A DNA stretch of 64,000 nucleotides, taken from positions 2,790,064 to 2,854,063 of the forward strand of contig OW051468.1 of NCBI GenBank assembly GCA_932521025.1. The letters run 5' to 3'. Below are positions 51,055 through 60,627 of this stretch, piece after piece. Source of the stretch: Oscheius onirici (Eukaryota > Nematoda > Chromadorea > Rhabditida > Rhabditidae). Both the position numbers and the translations under genes were made by a program. Position 1 is the first letter of the stretch; every line of letters begins with the position of its first letter. The notes under the pieces were generated by a model. That model ran no database searches. It saw only the letters and a list, made by a program, of their open reading frames with translations, and was not told the DNA's origin.

Positions 51055-51915
51055 TCAGCGCATGAAGAGGACCAATCGCCTAGTCGACCAAGTGTGGCGC
51101 ACCAAACGGATCACTTACTGCTGCTGGTTGATGGCAAAGAAATTGGCAAGGGGAGAAGAAGTTAGACAGGGCTCCTTTATCTTTAACTTTTTGTCCCTGT
51201 CCTGTCCCTTGTCACTAGTGTCAGAAAGCAAGAAATTTCTTCTTTTATTGAACCGTTTCTCAAGATGTCTAGACGGCCGTCTACCTAACCATAAAAAACA
51301 AATCTGTCTACCTAACCATAAAAACAATAACTATTGGAGACAACGAAACTACTCAAGCACAGAATCAAAGAAAAAAATCAAAGACTGAATTGAAAACCAT
51401 GGATGGCCAATGCTGAGACTGTTTTGTTGCACAGAAAAATGGACGACCGAGATTGGAAGCTGATGGAACAAATCGTGGTTTTACACAGTAGTATTTATCT
51501 GTGAAATATCTTTAGAAGCCAGATAGGCAGAGATAATGTTCTGCCATTCTTCAGTTCTACTATTCGTTTCTATATACCGTATTTCTTCTAATATAAGCAC
51601 TGCTCTATTATAAGCACCCCAAAAGGGTGCTTTGAAAAAATAGAAGCACTGCTCTAATATAAGCACCCCTAAATGCGCGGTTTTTTCAAGTTTTTTGATT
51701 TCGAAAACGTTTTCGTTCATTTTTCCTTTGTTTTTCTTCATGTTTCTTTTTATTTCTTCTTTTATTTCTCGTTCTCAAAGAGGACGAGTGACTGAGTCGA
51801 AAGTAATGCAAATATTAAACCCTTCTCTGTTAGTGTTAGTGACTCCTTTTTCTTTAACTTCCCGAAAGGCTTTACGGCATAGTAATTTTGGTAGCCAAGA
51901 ATGTAGCTCCTTTCA
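51055..51915. other. Intergenic region with dispersed repeats
   Basis: 51280-51370 contains gtctacctaaccataaaaac repeated in tandem and shared with 53400-53465. 51590-51672 contains three copies of agcactgctcta(at)ataagcacccc with an internal hairpin (agcaccc ... gggtgct). No gene is supported. Confidence 0.55.
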
Positions 51916-51918
51916 CAT

Positions 51919-52381
51919 AGTCTATTCTTATCTTTGACTGAATATCATAACTTATCGAAAGTTCTTGGTAGAAAATTGGGGGTAAACTACCTATCAAGTA
52001 GGCAAACTCGGAAAGAGTAATTGGTAAATCTTTCCAGAATTCAAAGACATAAACTTCGAGACTCGCGTCTTTTCTAATAACTTATACCCGTAGATCTTTC
52101 AGCCTATCGTCCAGATCTTCTTTGAGTACAGAGAGATAGAATATATCGGTTTCCATCTTTGGCTCTTCTTTGAACGAAATGCGGTGAACGGTAATACGGT
52201 GAATGTTTTTTCCAATTCGAATCGTTTTAGGCCATCCTTTGTGTAAAAGATTTGGACAGCCTGGAACTGGGGATCCGATTGTGACATTTTGATCAGAATG
52301 AACTATCTTGCGCGATTGAACAACCCTTTTATCTTGTGTGTAATGGCAGCTGGTTAAAAGATGACCGCTCGCAACACGCAT
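51919..52381 (-). pseudogene. Broken ORF of unknown family, single TAA
   Basis: From the ATG at 52381 the minus strand is open for 99 codons (MRVASGHLLTSCHYTQDK ... DDRLKDLRV), stops at TAA 52082-52084, and continues in the same frame for about 65 codons (VIRKDASLEVYVFEFWKDLP, FAYLIGSLPPIFYQELSISY, ATFLATKITMP). The amino-acid texture of both parts is protein-like and recalls nematode F-box-associated domains, but I cannot assign it. The stop may be real decay. A donor-like gtataagt overlaps the stop, so an unrecognised intron is an alternative. Confidence 0.4.
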
Positions 52382-52905
52382 TGCTCAGTCTTTTCCTTTT
52401 TCCTTCTCTCATCCAGTGACTCTCGAATTCTCTCTCTAAGCTACCGTATTCATCGATTGCTCGTCTCAAAATCCCTCTGAAATACAGAGCCATATTGATC
52501 GCTCTCTCACTGTCAGCCGGTCCCTCTTAGCCGACCCTCGACCCGCCAGTTGACCTCCCAGCCTCATGCGCGAGCCAGCTGACATTTCCCTCAACTTTAC
52601 AACCCTCCCAAAAAGGAAAACTGTCGTCTGAAAACTTTGATCAGTCTGTCACTCTAAAGCTGACAAACTTTGAAAAGTTTACAGGTATTTTTTTCATCCA
52701 CATTAGGTGATATTTTTTCAACCAAATTAGGATCCCATATTATCAATCAATCAAAAAATAGACTTTCCGGGGACAGAGCCGGATTAGGCTCCGCCTCTTT
52801 TTTGGCCAAAAAAGTCTCCCTATACTACTTTGGGCTGGACAGAATTGGATGAATGATAAGACGACCAGCTTCTATCTACAGAAAATTCTTGGAACCTCTT
52901 TTTTG
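52382..52905. other. Intergenic region
   Basis: No supported gene. The stretch 52500-52600 is rich in Pro/Leu-like codons in one frame without splice context. Confidence 0.35.
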
Positions 52906-52909
52906 GGAA

Positions 52910-53212
52910 CCGACTGCTTAGGCTCCAGATGTTGCTTGGAATGCGCCTTTCAAGGCTCGAATTCGGCAGCAATACGAAAATTGGATGATTTACGGAGAGA
53001 AAAAGCTGACCAAAGGTGGAAATCCAGCTGCGCCGCCGATGGAAGTATATCTTGACTGGATTGAGCAAGCTTGGAAGACATTGCCGGTGGAGCTGATTCA
53101 AGAATCGTTCAAGTCTTGCGCACTTTCAATCGCTACCGATGGCTCCGAAGGAAAAACTCCGAGAACAAGACCAGATTCCCAGCATGTGGTCGAACAGACA
53201 ATTCTGATATGA
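52910..53212 (+). mobile_element. pogo/Tigger-type transposase C-terminal relic
   Basis: A frame from about 52922 reads DVAWNAPFKARIRQQYENWM, then VYLDWIEQAWKTLP, ELIQESFKSCALSIATDGSE, and stops at 53212. The block 'PF+ ... W ... AW ... SFK.C.I...DG.ED' is the C-terminal end of pogo-superfamily DDE transposases. The catalytic core upstream is not recognisable in frame. It is a fragment with no terminal repeats seen. Confidence 0.7.
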
Positions 53213-53528
53213 GGGAGATCTTGATTTGGTGCGGATGAAAAAAAAATTGTTGTTTTCCAAAAAGGGGTCACATCGATAGTTTCACTTTTCCTTTTTTGAT
53301 TCCTGTAGTTTTATTTCATTTCTTAGTCTAGCTCTAGATCAAAGAAGACGGCGAAAGCCGTCCTAAACCGATGATAGCTGAAAAAATGGCGATGGAACTA
53401 CAAATCTGTCTACCTAACACTGAAAACAACAACTATTGGTGGCAATAAAGCTGCTCAAGCACACGAACAAGAGATGAAAGAACACTTGCACCGAGACTTT
53501 ATTACTGCTCATAGCTGTCTCCTCCTTT
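53213..53528. other. Intergenic region with repeat copy
   Basis: 53350-53365 is a small hairpin (gacggc-gaaa-gccgtc). 53400-53465 repeats the 51300-51363 sequence (acaaatctgtctacctaac ... ctcaagcac) in the same orientation. Confidence 0.55.
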
Positions 53529-53693
53529 CTAGCAGTGGCTGGCTTCTTCGTTCGACGTCGACGAGCCCGTCCAGGAGGCACTCTTCACAGAACACGTCCA
53601 GGAAACGGAGCTAGCAGGTCTGCCAGACTGGAGGATATTTTTTTCATCCCTCTTCTTCTTCAGAGCCTTCTGCAGATCCGAGATCCTGTCCAA

Positions 53694-54547
53694 TTAGAGC
53701 CTGCGGACCTCATTCAGCTCGATCCTGTGCTCCTTCTCGGCCTTTTCCAGATCACGTGTGACGATCCTGTTCTTGAGCTGGACCCAGCTCTCGATGTGTC
53801 CACTGCTCATCCAGAACCAGATACGTTTTCGTTCGTTGTCGGGAACGTAGGCCTGGACGTGCTGCCTGAGGTAGTTGAGACCGTAGGAGCAGTCGTACGG
53901 CAGAGCTGCATCATTCGGGAAGATGGCCAGCTGATGCTTGGACTGCCCGTAGAGCTTGTCGCCGGAGAACTTCTCCCTGATGGAACCATCGAAGAAGTGG
54001 AAGGGAGAGTAGAGAACGACTCCGTTTCTGAAAACAGAGATGAATTAGAGGGATGCTGGGAGAGATTGAAAGACGGAGGAACAAAAGAACGAGTGGAAGT
54101 TCTACTGATATAGGTCAGAGGGACAGATGGTCAGAAAGAAAAGTAGTTCTACTGATACTGAGAGAGAGTAAAGGACGGAGGAACAGAAGGACTGAAAATT
54201 CTATTGATACAAGAAGAGACGGAGAGGAACAAAGACAGATAGACCTACTTAGCTCTGACGAGAGCATCGCCAGCATAGGGAACCTCCTTCGAGTCGGTAC
54301 TGCGGTACTCCTCGAACGTCATGTCGAACGTGTGGCCATCCGGAAACTCCTCGACCAGAACGACGCAGTCCGGCAGTTTGTTGTCGGGGCACTCCCAGAG
54401 AATGCATTTCATCTTGCAGGACAGCTGTTGCTTGGCCTTGATGAGCTTCTTGACCATGCCGACGGTGAAGAGTTCCTGTTCCAGAGGCGAGTCGACGTTG
54501 AAGACGAAACTCGGAACTCCGTAGACCTTGACGGAGAAGACGACCAT
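53694..54547 (-). CDS. Unrecognised two-exon protein
   Basis: Exons 54547-54249 and 54027-53694 give 210 residues. It opens MVVFSVKVYGVPSFVFNVDS, has a Cys-containing beta-rich middle (KMKCILWECPDNKLPDCVVL), an acidic stretch, YSPFHFFDGSIREKF and a charged, helical C-terminus (LEKAEKEHRIELNEVRRL). There is no signal peptide and no membrane segment. After the TAA the frame stays open for 54 codons and continues the helical pattern (LDRISDLQKALKKKRDE) to a TAG at 53529, so the annotated end may be a recent nonsense mutation or readthrough stop. I do not know the family. The downstream-strand frames across this gene are shadows. Confidence 0.65.
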
Positions 54548-55861
54548 TTCGGACGAGTTGTGACTTCTTGAATGGCCCAATGAGGGGAAATTGCCTGTTT
54601 GAAAAGTTTTGTACTCGAAGTTTGACGGATTACATTCGAAGTATATATTTTCTTTTGAAAAGTTTCCATTTTCTAAAAAAAAAACAAAAATTACAAGCAA
54701 AAAAGAATCTTTGCAAACTAGCAATCACAGCGAGCAGAGATCACAAGAACTTTGCAGAGATGCGGCCATCTGGACACTGTCGGCATGACACTATACCAAA
54801 GAGGCGTTGTAAATCAGCTGACAAGTCTGAGAGTAGAGCCTCCGGACTGCCTGTTTACGCAGTCTACGCGTGATGAATCCGCATTTCTTCGGCGACTACA
54901 ACCATGAGAAGCTTTGTCTGTTCTTTTTGAATGGGGTGAGTTGCTACATCTTTATAGCGTTGTAATCATTACCAGACAGATACATTTTAGGGATAAAACT
55001 GTACGTTTTGTGAGGAAAAATACAGTAAAATCAATGCTGTGCAAATCAGTTTATAATTTTCTGACTTTGAATCGCCGCCAAAATATCCGCGGGGTTTCCA
55101 TGAATTCAAAAACTCTCAGTTTTGGCTTTTTTTCACATTTTTTTTGCTTTCTCTCTACAATTTCACTTTTTTTTCCTGTAAAAATAGCAATTTTTGTTCG
55201 AAACCATCTTCGAAGGTAGTAATAACGCTTAAGAGCTTAAACAAACCGAAAATTGCTCTATTTTGACCTATAGTTTGGGCACAAATGTTTCAAGTCTAGT
55301 TTACTCTGTTGTGGCTGTGTAAACTACGTTTTCCTGCTGCAAATTGTATTCTATCGTGGTCAGGAGACTAGAAGCATTCATCCAACTGGTATATACCACA
55401 AGTTGTTTAGAATTGCGTGTCCTACGCAAATTTTCATACCCAACTGTTGTTTCTGAAAGTTTCAGTTATTTTTCGACAGTAAACATATTCTTTTGGTGAT
55501 GTTCTTCCAGCAGTCTTTAATTTTGTATCCATTCATTTATTTCTTACAGATTTATACGATTCAGACACGAAGAAAGGTGCTTATCCTAAAATCTGGCGTA
55601 ATTTTGCTCACCTTTCTGCTGCGCATCAAAATTGCAGTTATTTTACTGTTGTGAACTTGTTTTCTTTACAATGTGTCTACTGTTGCTAAAACATGCATCT
55701 TCTCCGCTTATTCAGGAGCTTTACTCATGCTATCCACTTGTATCCTAAAATCATACTCCATTTACCTACTTCCTGACTTCATTAGATAAATACATGCATT
55801 TCACCTAAAAAACGGTAAAATTGCATCTAATTTTCTTCCTTTTCAGCAGTCAACAATTAAG
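54548..55861. other. Intergenic region
   Basis: AT-rich with no supported gene. It contains the promoters of two divergent genes. A ccttttcag acceptor near 55843-55846 lies about 16 bases before the CCCH start codon. Confidence 0.45.
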
Positions 55862-57307
55862 ATGACCAAGCCGAAGCCGATCACAGCGGCTCCAGATTCC
55901 GAATCCCATAGGCGAGGTCTATACAAGACGGAACTCTGCCAGGCTTGGGCCATTAACCGAGAATGCCGCTATGGTGATCGGTGAGTAGTTTTCTTGCCTC
56001 TGTCGTTGTCTAAAACCCCCAAGTTTAGCTGTCAGTATGCTCACGGATTCCGAGACATTCGCGTCGTCCCGCGTCATCCGAAGTACAAGACTGAGCCTTG
56101 TTTCTCGTATCACTTCAACGGAGCCTGTCCCTACGGCGCTCGCTGCAACTTTTATCATGAGTGAGCTGTCTTTTCTGGACGAAAAACCTGTCTTAGTTCC
56201 AGTGAATACGAGAAGATATGCCTCGTCGACGGCCGCTTCAAGGAACTTCTCGAACAAAACGATATGCAGAGGAAGCAGTCCCTTATGAACTTCCATTTGA
56301 GTAAGTATTGGTATTTTTGATGTTTCTAACTAAGAATATACTTTCAGATCCGAACGCCCCGATATTCCAGCCGACCATGCTTCAGAATCATCATGATGAG
56401 CCCGAGTCGCTGTACTCCGATACCAGTTATACCGACGGCTGTGAATTGGTTCACGAATCTTTCTTCTCGGACAGCGGCTGTGAGCACAACGACTCGAGCG
56501 ATTTCGCTAGTGGTAATTTTTCATTTTTAGAACATGGTGGTAATGAAAGAGAAAGTCGATGAATCACCGCCATCTGCCGGTGTTTTGGTAGCTTCATTTC
56601 TAGAAGCTTGAGCCCAGACGTTCTTCCGTGCCTAGACGCTGCAGTAATTTACAACCCGTAAATATGGGAGACTGATGGCGCGAAACACGTGGCAGTTCGA
56701 CCATTAATATACCGCTAATTGTAAGTGCTGGTTGATGCCACTAGTGCTTACGGACAATGATTGACCGCGGTATTCGTAAAGTAAACCAACAAGATGAACA
56801 ATCGTGATGTACTGGTTAGCTGTTCCTTGTTCTTTTGCTCTAAAACGCCTGGTAGTCGGATTGCGTGCATTTTTTGCCAGTGTAGGATCGAAGTAAACGA
56901 ATGCCAGAAGAATACCATTGCTACAAATTTTGGGGCAGATGGTTCGATTCTCTGTTGGGTCGCATTTCGGTTCTTAATTCGTCTATCACTAAGTTTATTG
57001 GCTCCCTTATCCCACCATCAGAAATATGGAAAACCTCTGACGTTGAAATAACAACACGGATAGATAACCGAGTCTTTTTTTTCAATCAGTTTTCAGAGCC
57101 GTTCACTCTGGGCTTCGTCGGCGGCAAGGAATTCCTCGAGCAGCAGCATTTCTCCACCTATTCGGACCCCAAGTAAACTTCATTTTATGTTCTCTTTTAA
57201 ACTTCAATTGCAGCTTCCCTCTCGAGCCTCCTCAAAGCTGCAACTTCAGGTCGGAAGAGAGACGCCTGCCGGTCTTCTCCAATCTTACTGCTACTACTCC
57301 CTATTAA
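55862..57307 (+). CDS. Tandem CCCH zinc-finger protein (tristetraprolin family)
   Basis: Exons 55862-55980, 56029-56160, 56197-56300, 56348-56512, 57097-57172 and 57214-57307 give 229 residues. Two C-x8-C-x5-C-x3-H fingers are present: CQAWAINRECRYGDRCQYAH and CFSYHFNGACPYGARCNFYH, each preceded by a (Y)KTE lead-in (LYKTEL, KYKTEP) as in TTP/ZFP36. Such proteins bind AU-rich elements in 3' UTRs and control mRNA decay or translation; in nematodes many act in germline and early embryo (OMA, MEX, POS, GLA types). The C-terminal part is acidic and Ser-rich (SYTDGCELVHESFFSDSG). The fourth intron is 584 bases. Which nematode paralogue this is cannot be decided. Confidence 0.92.
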
Positions 57308-57570
57308 TCAGAGCAGTTCAATTCCGACATCTATTTTAACCCCTCCCGCCTGCGATTATATCGCTTTTTAATATTACCGTAGGATTATGACTCTTTTCTA
57401 GATCCTCATAGAGCTATCTGCGCCTGTATACGCAAAACTATTTTTGTTATTTTGTCACAGTTTGGTTTTATATTGTTCCTACGTAAAATAAGCTGTCCTA
57501 TATGCAATATATATTGTAACTAATTACACAGATACTATCCTACCGCGTTCTTTTTCCTGTTCGTTTCCAA

Positions 57571-57576
57571 AATAAA
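57571..57576 (+). promoter_or_regulatory. Polyadenylation signal of the CCCH gene
   Basis: AATAAA lies 264 bases after the stop codon. Several TA-rich stretches precede it. Confidence 0.55.
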
Positions 57577-57634
57577 CTATAAAATCCTACTTTTTTACCG
57601 GAACATGCTTTGAAAAGTTTGGCAAAAATATCGA

Positions 57635-57735
57635 TAGAACTCATGGTCAGAACAAGCGGCTAGGAGAACAACGAAGAGTTGACAGTGATGGGATTCGAGC
57701 ACGGAACATCTGGACAACAGCCTGGACGCTATTCG
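57635..57735 (-). other. Degenerate tRNA-like sequence
   Basis: On the minus strand aactcagtcgaatagcgtcc resembles a tRNA D arm and gtgctcgaatcccatcac a T arm, at roughly tRNA spacing. The T stem has several mismatches and no acceptor stem forms. It is a pseudogene or a SINE head, not a functional tRNA. Confidence 0.45.
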
Positions 57736-57904
57736 ACTGAGTTGTCTTTTATCGGGTCTACAGCTTTGTTGAACATCTGTTGAATCAGTCACTTTTTTGG
57801 TCCCAAGACCGCATGTAAAATGGAAAACTCTGAACTACAACTTCTCTAACTTACCTTGACAAAATATTCGGAAAAAGTTACAGAAAACGATCAGTAATAG
57901 AGTT

Positions 57905-57910
57905 TTTATT
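57905..57910 (-). promoter_or_regulatory. Polyadenylation signal of the inositol trisphosphate 3-kinase gene
   Basis: AATAAA on the minus strand, 245 bases beyond the stop codon. Confidence 0.5.
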
Positions 57911-58154
57911 GAGCAAATCTTTATCTTTTTCTTCTGCTAAGTGATCACAGATACAGTCACATTGAAAGGAGGGGGAAGACAGCAAATATGCTCCATAATT
58001 TCAGATTATGCGGAACCCAAAGTAGTGGAAAATAGTAACAGAACAAAGAGGGAGAGGGTCTTCGGATCCAGACCCGTTTTGGAGGAGAGTTTGTACTCGT
58101 TTCTATTATGACTGGCCGAAGGCTGAGGAAGAGAGAGAGAGAGAGAGACGGATG

Positions 58155-60627
58155 TTACCGAGGGATCTCTTCCGTGTAGCTGCCCATTGGAGGCATCTCT
58201 TCCAGAATCTGAACAGAGAGTATGAGAAATAGTGTCTGAGAGGATGAAAAAAAGAAAAACAGAAGGACTGAGAGTCTAGACAAACCTCAATGATGTTGTC
58301 GATGCCGGTCAGATAGCCGTCCTCGTGATTTCCGACGACCCATTCACCGCGATGCGTCATACCGCCTTCAGAGACACGATGCGATTTGGCAAAGTCAATC
58401 ATCCAACAGCCGACTTTCTCACCGTCGTGGACGATCAGAAGACTGCTTCCGACTACCTGGAAAATTACTGTTTAGGAAGTAATTTAAAAGCCCCATTTTT
58501 CGGGTAGAAGACGACATTTTTGAGCTTTCGGATGTTCTGCAAAGTTGTAGAACAGATAAAAAACTACACCTTTTCAGAAGATGTCAAAACGTGAAAGTGT
58601 CTGCTTGGTAGCGAAAGTGAGCTCAGCAGTTGCGCTATAGTTTGATCACAATAGCCAAATGTCTTTTTTTTACCAGTTACATTAGATACTCAGCTAAAAG
58701 ACACTCACCAGCCGGCTTCGCCGCCTGTCGGCGGCTTTTTTACTTGTGTTTTCTTCTTTACTTCTGATCCCTTCCCTAGTCAACCGATCTCTTCTGATCC
58801 CTTCCCCAGTTAACCGACCTCTTCTGATCCTCTACAAGACAACCGGTCTCTTCTGATCCCCTTCCGGTTACTCTGACTCTATTGCCTACTCAAAATATTT
58901 TAGCAAAAATATTTGGCGAAGGGAGGAGTCGAACCCGGGTCGTCTGGGTGAAGACGGCGACTTAACAATACACCAAAATTTCAGGTCCCGGACAAACAAA
59001 CAAACAAATAAACAGAGTCCACGACAGACACCATTGCGCTTTAGTAGTAGAGAGATACCGTAAGAAAGAGCACAAACCTCGTGGTGCTGGAAGAAGTCGC
59101 TCCTCTCAATGGAGCTTCGAATGTGCTTCAGTCTGGAGAGAAGATGATTCCGGACACGACTGCGATCTGTGCCGAAGAAGTCGATCAGAGCCTTGGTCAC
59201 ATCGCTACTGCTTCTGACTTTCTTAAAGTTCTTCTGAAGACATCCGCCAGGCATTTTGGCAGCCTCAATGCGGAAACCGAGCTGAGCGGAACTGCTTTCC
59301 CTCTCCCGGAACTGCATGTATCGAAGCTTGGTGATCTCGCCAGTCTCTTTCTCCTCATCAGTCGGCTCAGTCGGATCGATGGCGACCATCTTCTGGTAGA
59401 GATCGGCGCGTTTTTTCGTGTTCGTGACTTCGGATTCGAGGAAAGTTCGACAGCCGACCTTGATGTCCATAATCGAGACTTTGGTGGGATCGGCAAACTG
59501 CTGGAGAAGGTCTTCAATCTCGATGAAGCCTGGAAATATGGGATACTGTATTTCGTAAAGTACGCAATTGCGAACTTATCAATTTCTAATCGAAGACGAC
59601 ATTTTTTAGCTTTTTGATGTTCTGCAAAGTTGTAGAGGAGATCAAGGGCTACAACTTTGCAGAACATCAAAAAGTCAAAAAATTTTGTTTTTAGGTACGC
59701 GTAAAAAAGGCTCACATTCATCGTTCTTGATAATCTCCCTCAGATATTTAGGCGTGAGACCTTCCAGGATCGGATCTCTCATGATGGCCTCATAGGCCTT
59801 GGCTTCACAAGATCCGGTCGGTTGTTTTTTGTACAGAGTTTGACAGGAAGCCGGGACGATGCTGCCCTCATGTCCGGACAGCTGTACCCATTTCTTCAGA
59901 CGTTCGCGGAGCCAGACGTCCATTGGTAGGGCCGTGATGGCCATAGTCTCGACGGAGACCTGGAAGAGATGAAATGTGAGTTGCAGATACAGGAGGCACA
60001 ACCCGAAATTTACGACCAGGCACTTTACGATCCCCTACTTACAGTAATCCTCGTGTCTGACCTTCAGTTTTAAACGACCTGTGCCTAAAGATTGTCTTTA
60101 TCAAATTTTCTGTCTAAAAATTTGCACGCGTGGCCAAGTGGTAGTGGGCGCTGCACATCGTCAAGAGGACTCAGGTTCGACTCTCGGCACTCAACTGTTC
60201 AATGTTTTTTTTGGCAAAATACAATCTTTCGCATTTTAAAAACAGTCAAATAGAAAGTTTACCATTCAAAACGGGACTGAATACTATAGCAAAGAGAGGA
60301 GAAAATCCGACATCGATATGCAAAATCGCGTGCGGAATCAATGTCTCGTGAAATCGAGAGTTTTGACGTCACAGAAAGCGGAATAGCGGTTGACAATGCG
60401 TTTTATGCGGAGAGAGACAGCTCTGGAAGAACAAACAGTGTCTATTGATCCGACTGGATGCTGGATCAAAATACTCACTCAAAAACACACACCTCATCCG
60501 TACAGAGAGAAATAGATCTCGGAGGAGCTGGTCTCTTGCCGAGGGAGGAAGAACATCGTCGTAAGCGACGTGTGATTAGTCGACTCTGGTAGTCGAGAGA
60601 GAATCGAGGTGGGAGGGCGGTAGTCAT
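58155..60627 (-). CDS. lfe-2: Inositol-1,4,5-trisphosphate 3-kinase
   Basis: Exons read leftward: 60627-60493, 59959-59716, 59529-59078, 58456-58286 and 58208-58155, 351 residues. The enzyme converts Ins(1,4,5)P3 to Ins(1,3,4,5)P4, ending IP3-driven Ca2+ release; C. elegans LFE-2 modulates ovulation signalling. Visible blocks: WVQLSGHEGSIVPAS, IMDIKVGCRTFLE (PxxxDxKxG, with Val in place of Pro), YQKMVAIDPTEPT, KLRYMQFRE, LGFRIEAAKMPGG, VVGSSLLIVHDGE, the metal-binding MIDFAK and GNHEDGYLTGIDNII. The basic Arg/Ser/Pro-rich first exon starts at the only in-frame ATG. A TAA lies 5' of that exon, so the start is fairly secure unless another exon joins. Introns 2 and 3 hold hairpin and SINE-like repeats. 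Confidence 0.92.
58705..59060 (-). repeat. tRNA-derived SINE-like repeat in kinase intron 3
   Basis: The hairpin GCCGCC-TGTC-GGCGGC plus T run (58720-58741) and CT-rich unit match copies at 253 and 39336. On the minus strand 58975-58925 carries a tRNA-like head: tggtgtattgttaag (A-box-like), an anticodon-like stem CGTCT/AGACG, and the B box GGTTCGACTCC (58925-58935), ending in cgcca. Polymerase III-type promoter boxes at tRNA spacing indicate a SINE or tRNA pseudogene within the repeat. Confidence 0.65.
59602..59682. repeat. 34-bp-arm hairpin in kinase intron 2
   Basis: The arms 59602-59635 and 59649-59682 are reverse complements with two mismatches and a 13-base loop. They contain gatgttctgcaaagttgtag. 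A single arm of the same family is at about 58529-58549 in intron 3. Confidence 0.8.
60124..60195 (+). other. tRNA-like sequence with intact A and B boxes
   Basis: The sequence has TGGCCAAGTGG (60131-60141, a full A-box match) and GGTTCGACTC (60174-60183, B box) 32 bases apart. The anticodon and T stems do not pair well, so it is not a functional tRNA by eye. It may be a polymerase III-transcribed pseudo-tRNA or SINE head. It lies upstream of kinase exon 2, inside intron 1, antisense to the gene. Confidence 0.55.

Larger units (their letters stand above)
57308..58154. other. Convergent 3' region
   Basis: It contains the polyadenylation signals of the CCCH gene (57571-57576, plus strand) and of the inositol trisphosphate 3-kinase gene (57905-57910, minus strand), plus a degenerate tRNA-like sequence at 57635-57735. 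There is no other gene. Confidence 0.5.

Noticed and set aside
53535-54571. Two long plus-strand open frames (about 190 and 170 codons)
   Set aside because: They are antisense shadows of the two-exon minus-strand gene at 53694-54547, whose splice sites and codon pattern are better.
60124-60195. Functional tRNA gene
   Set aside because: A and B boxes are present but anticodon and acceptor stems do not pair.
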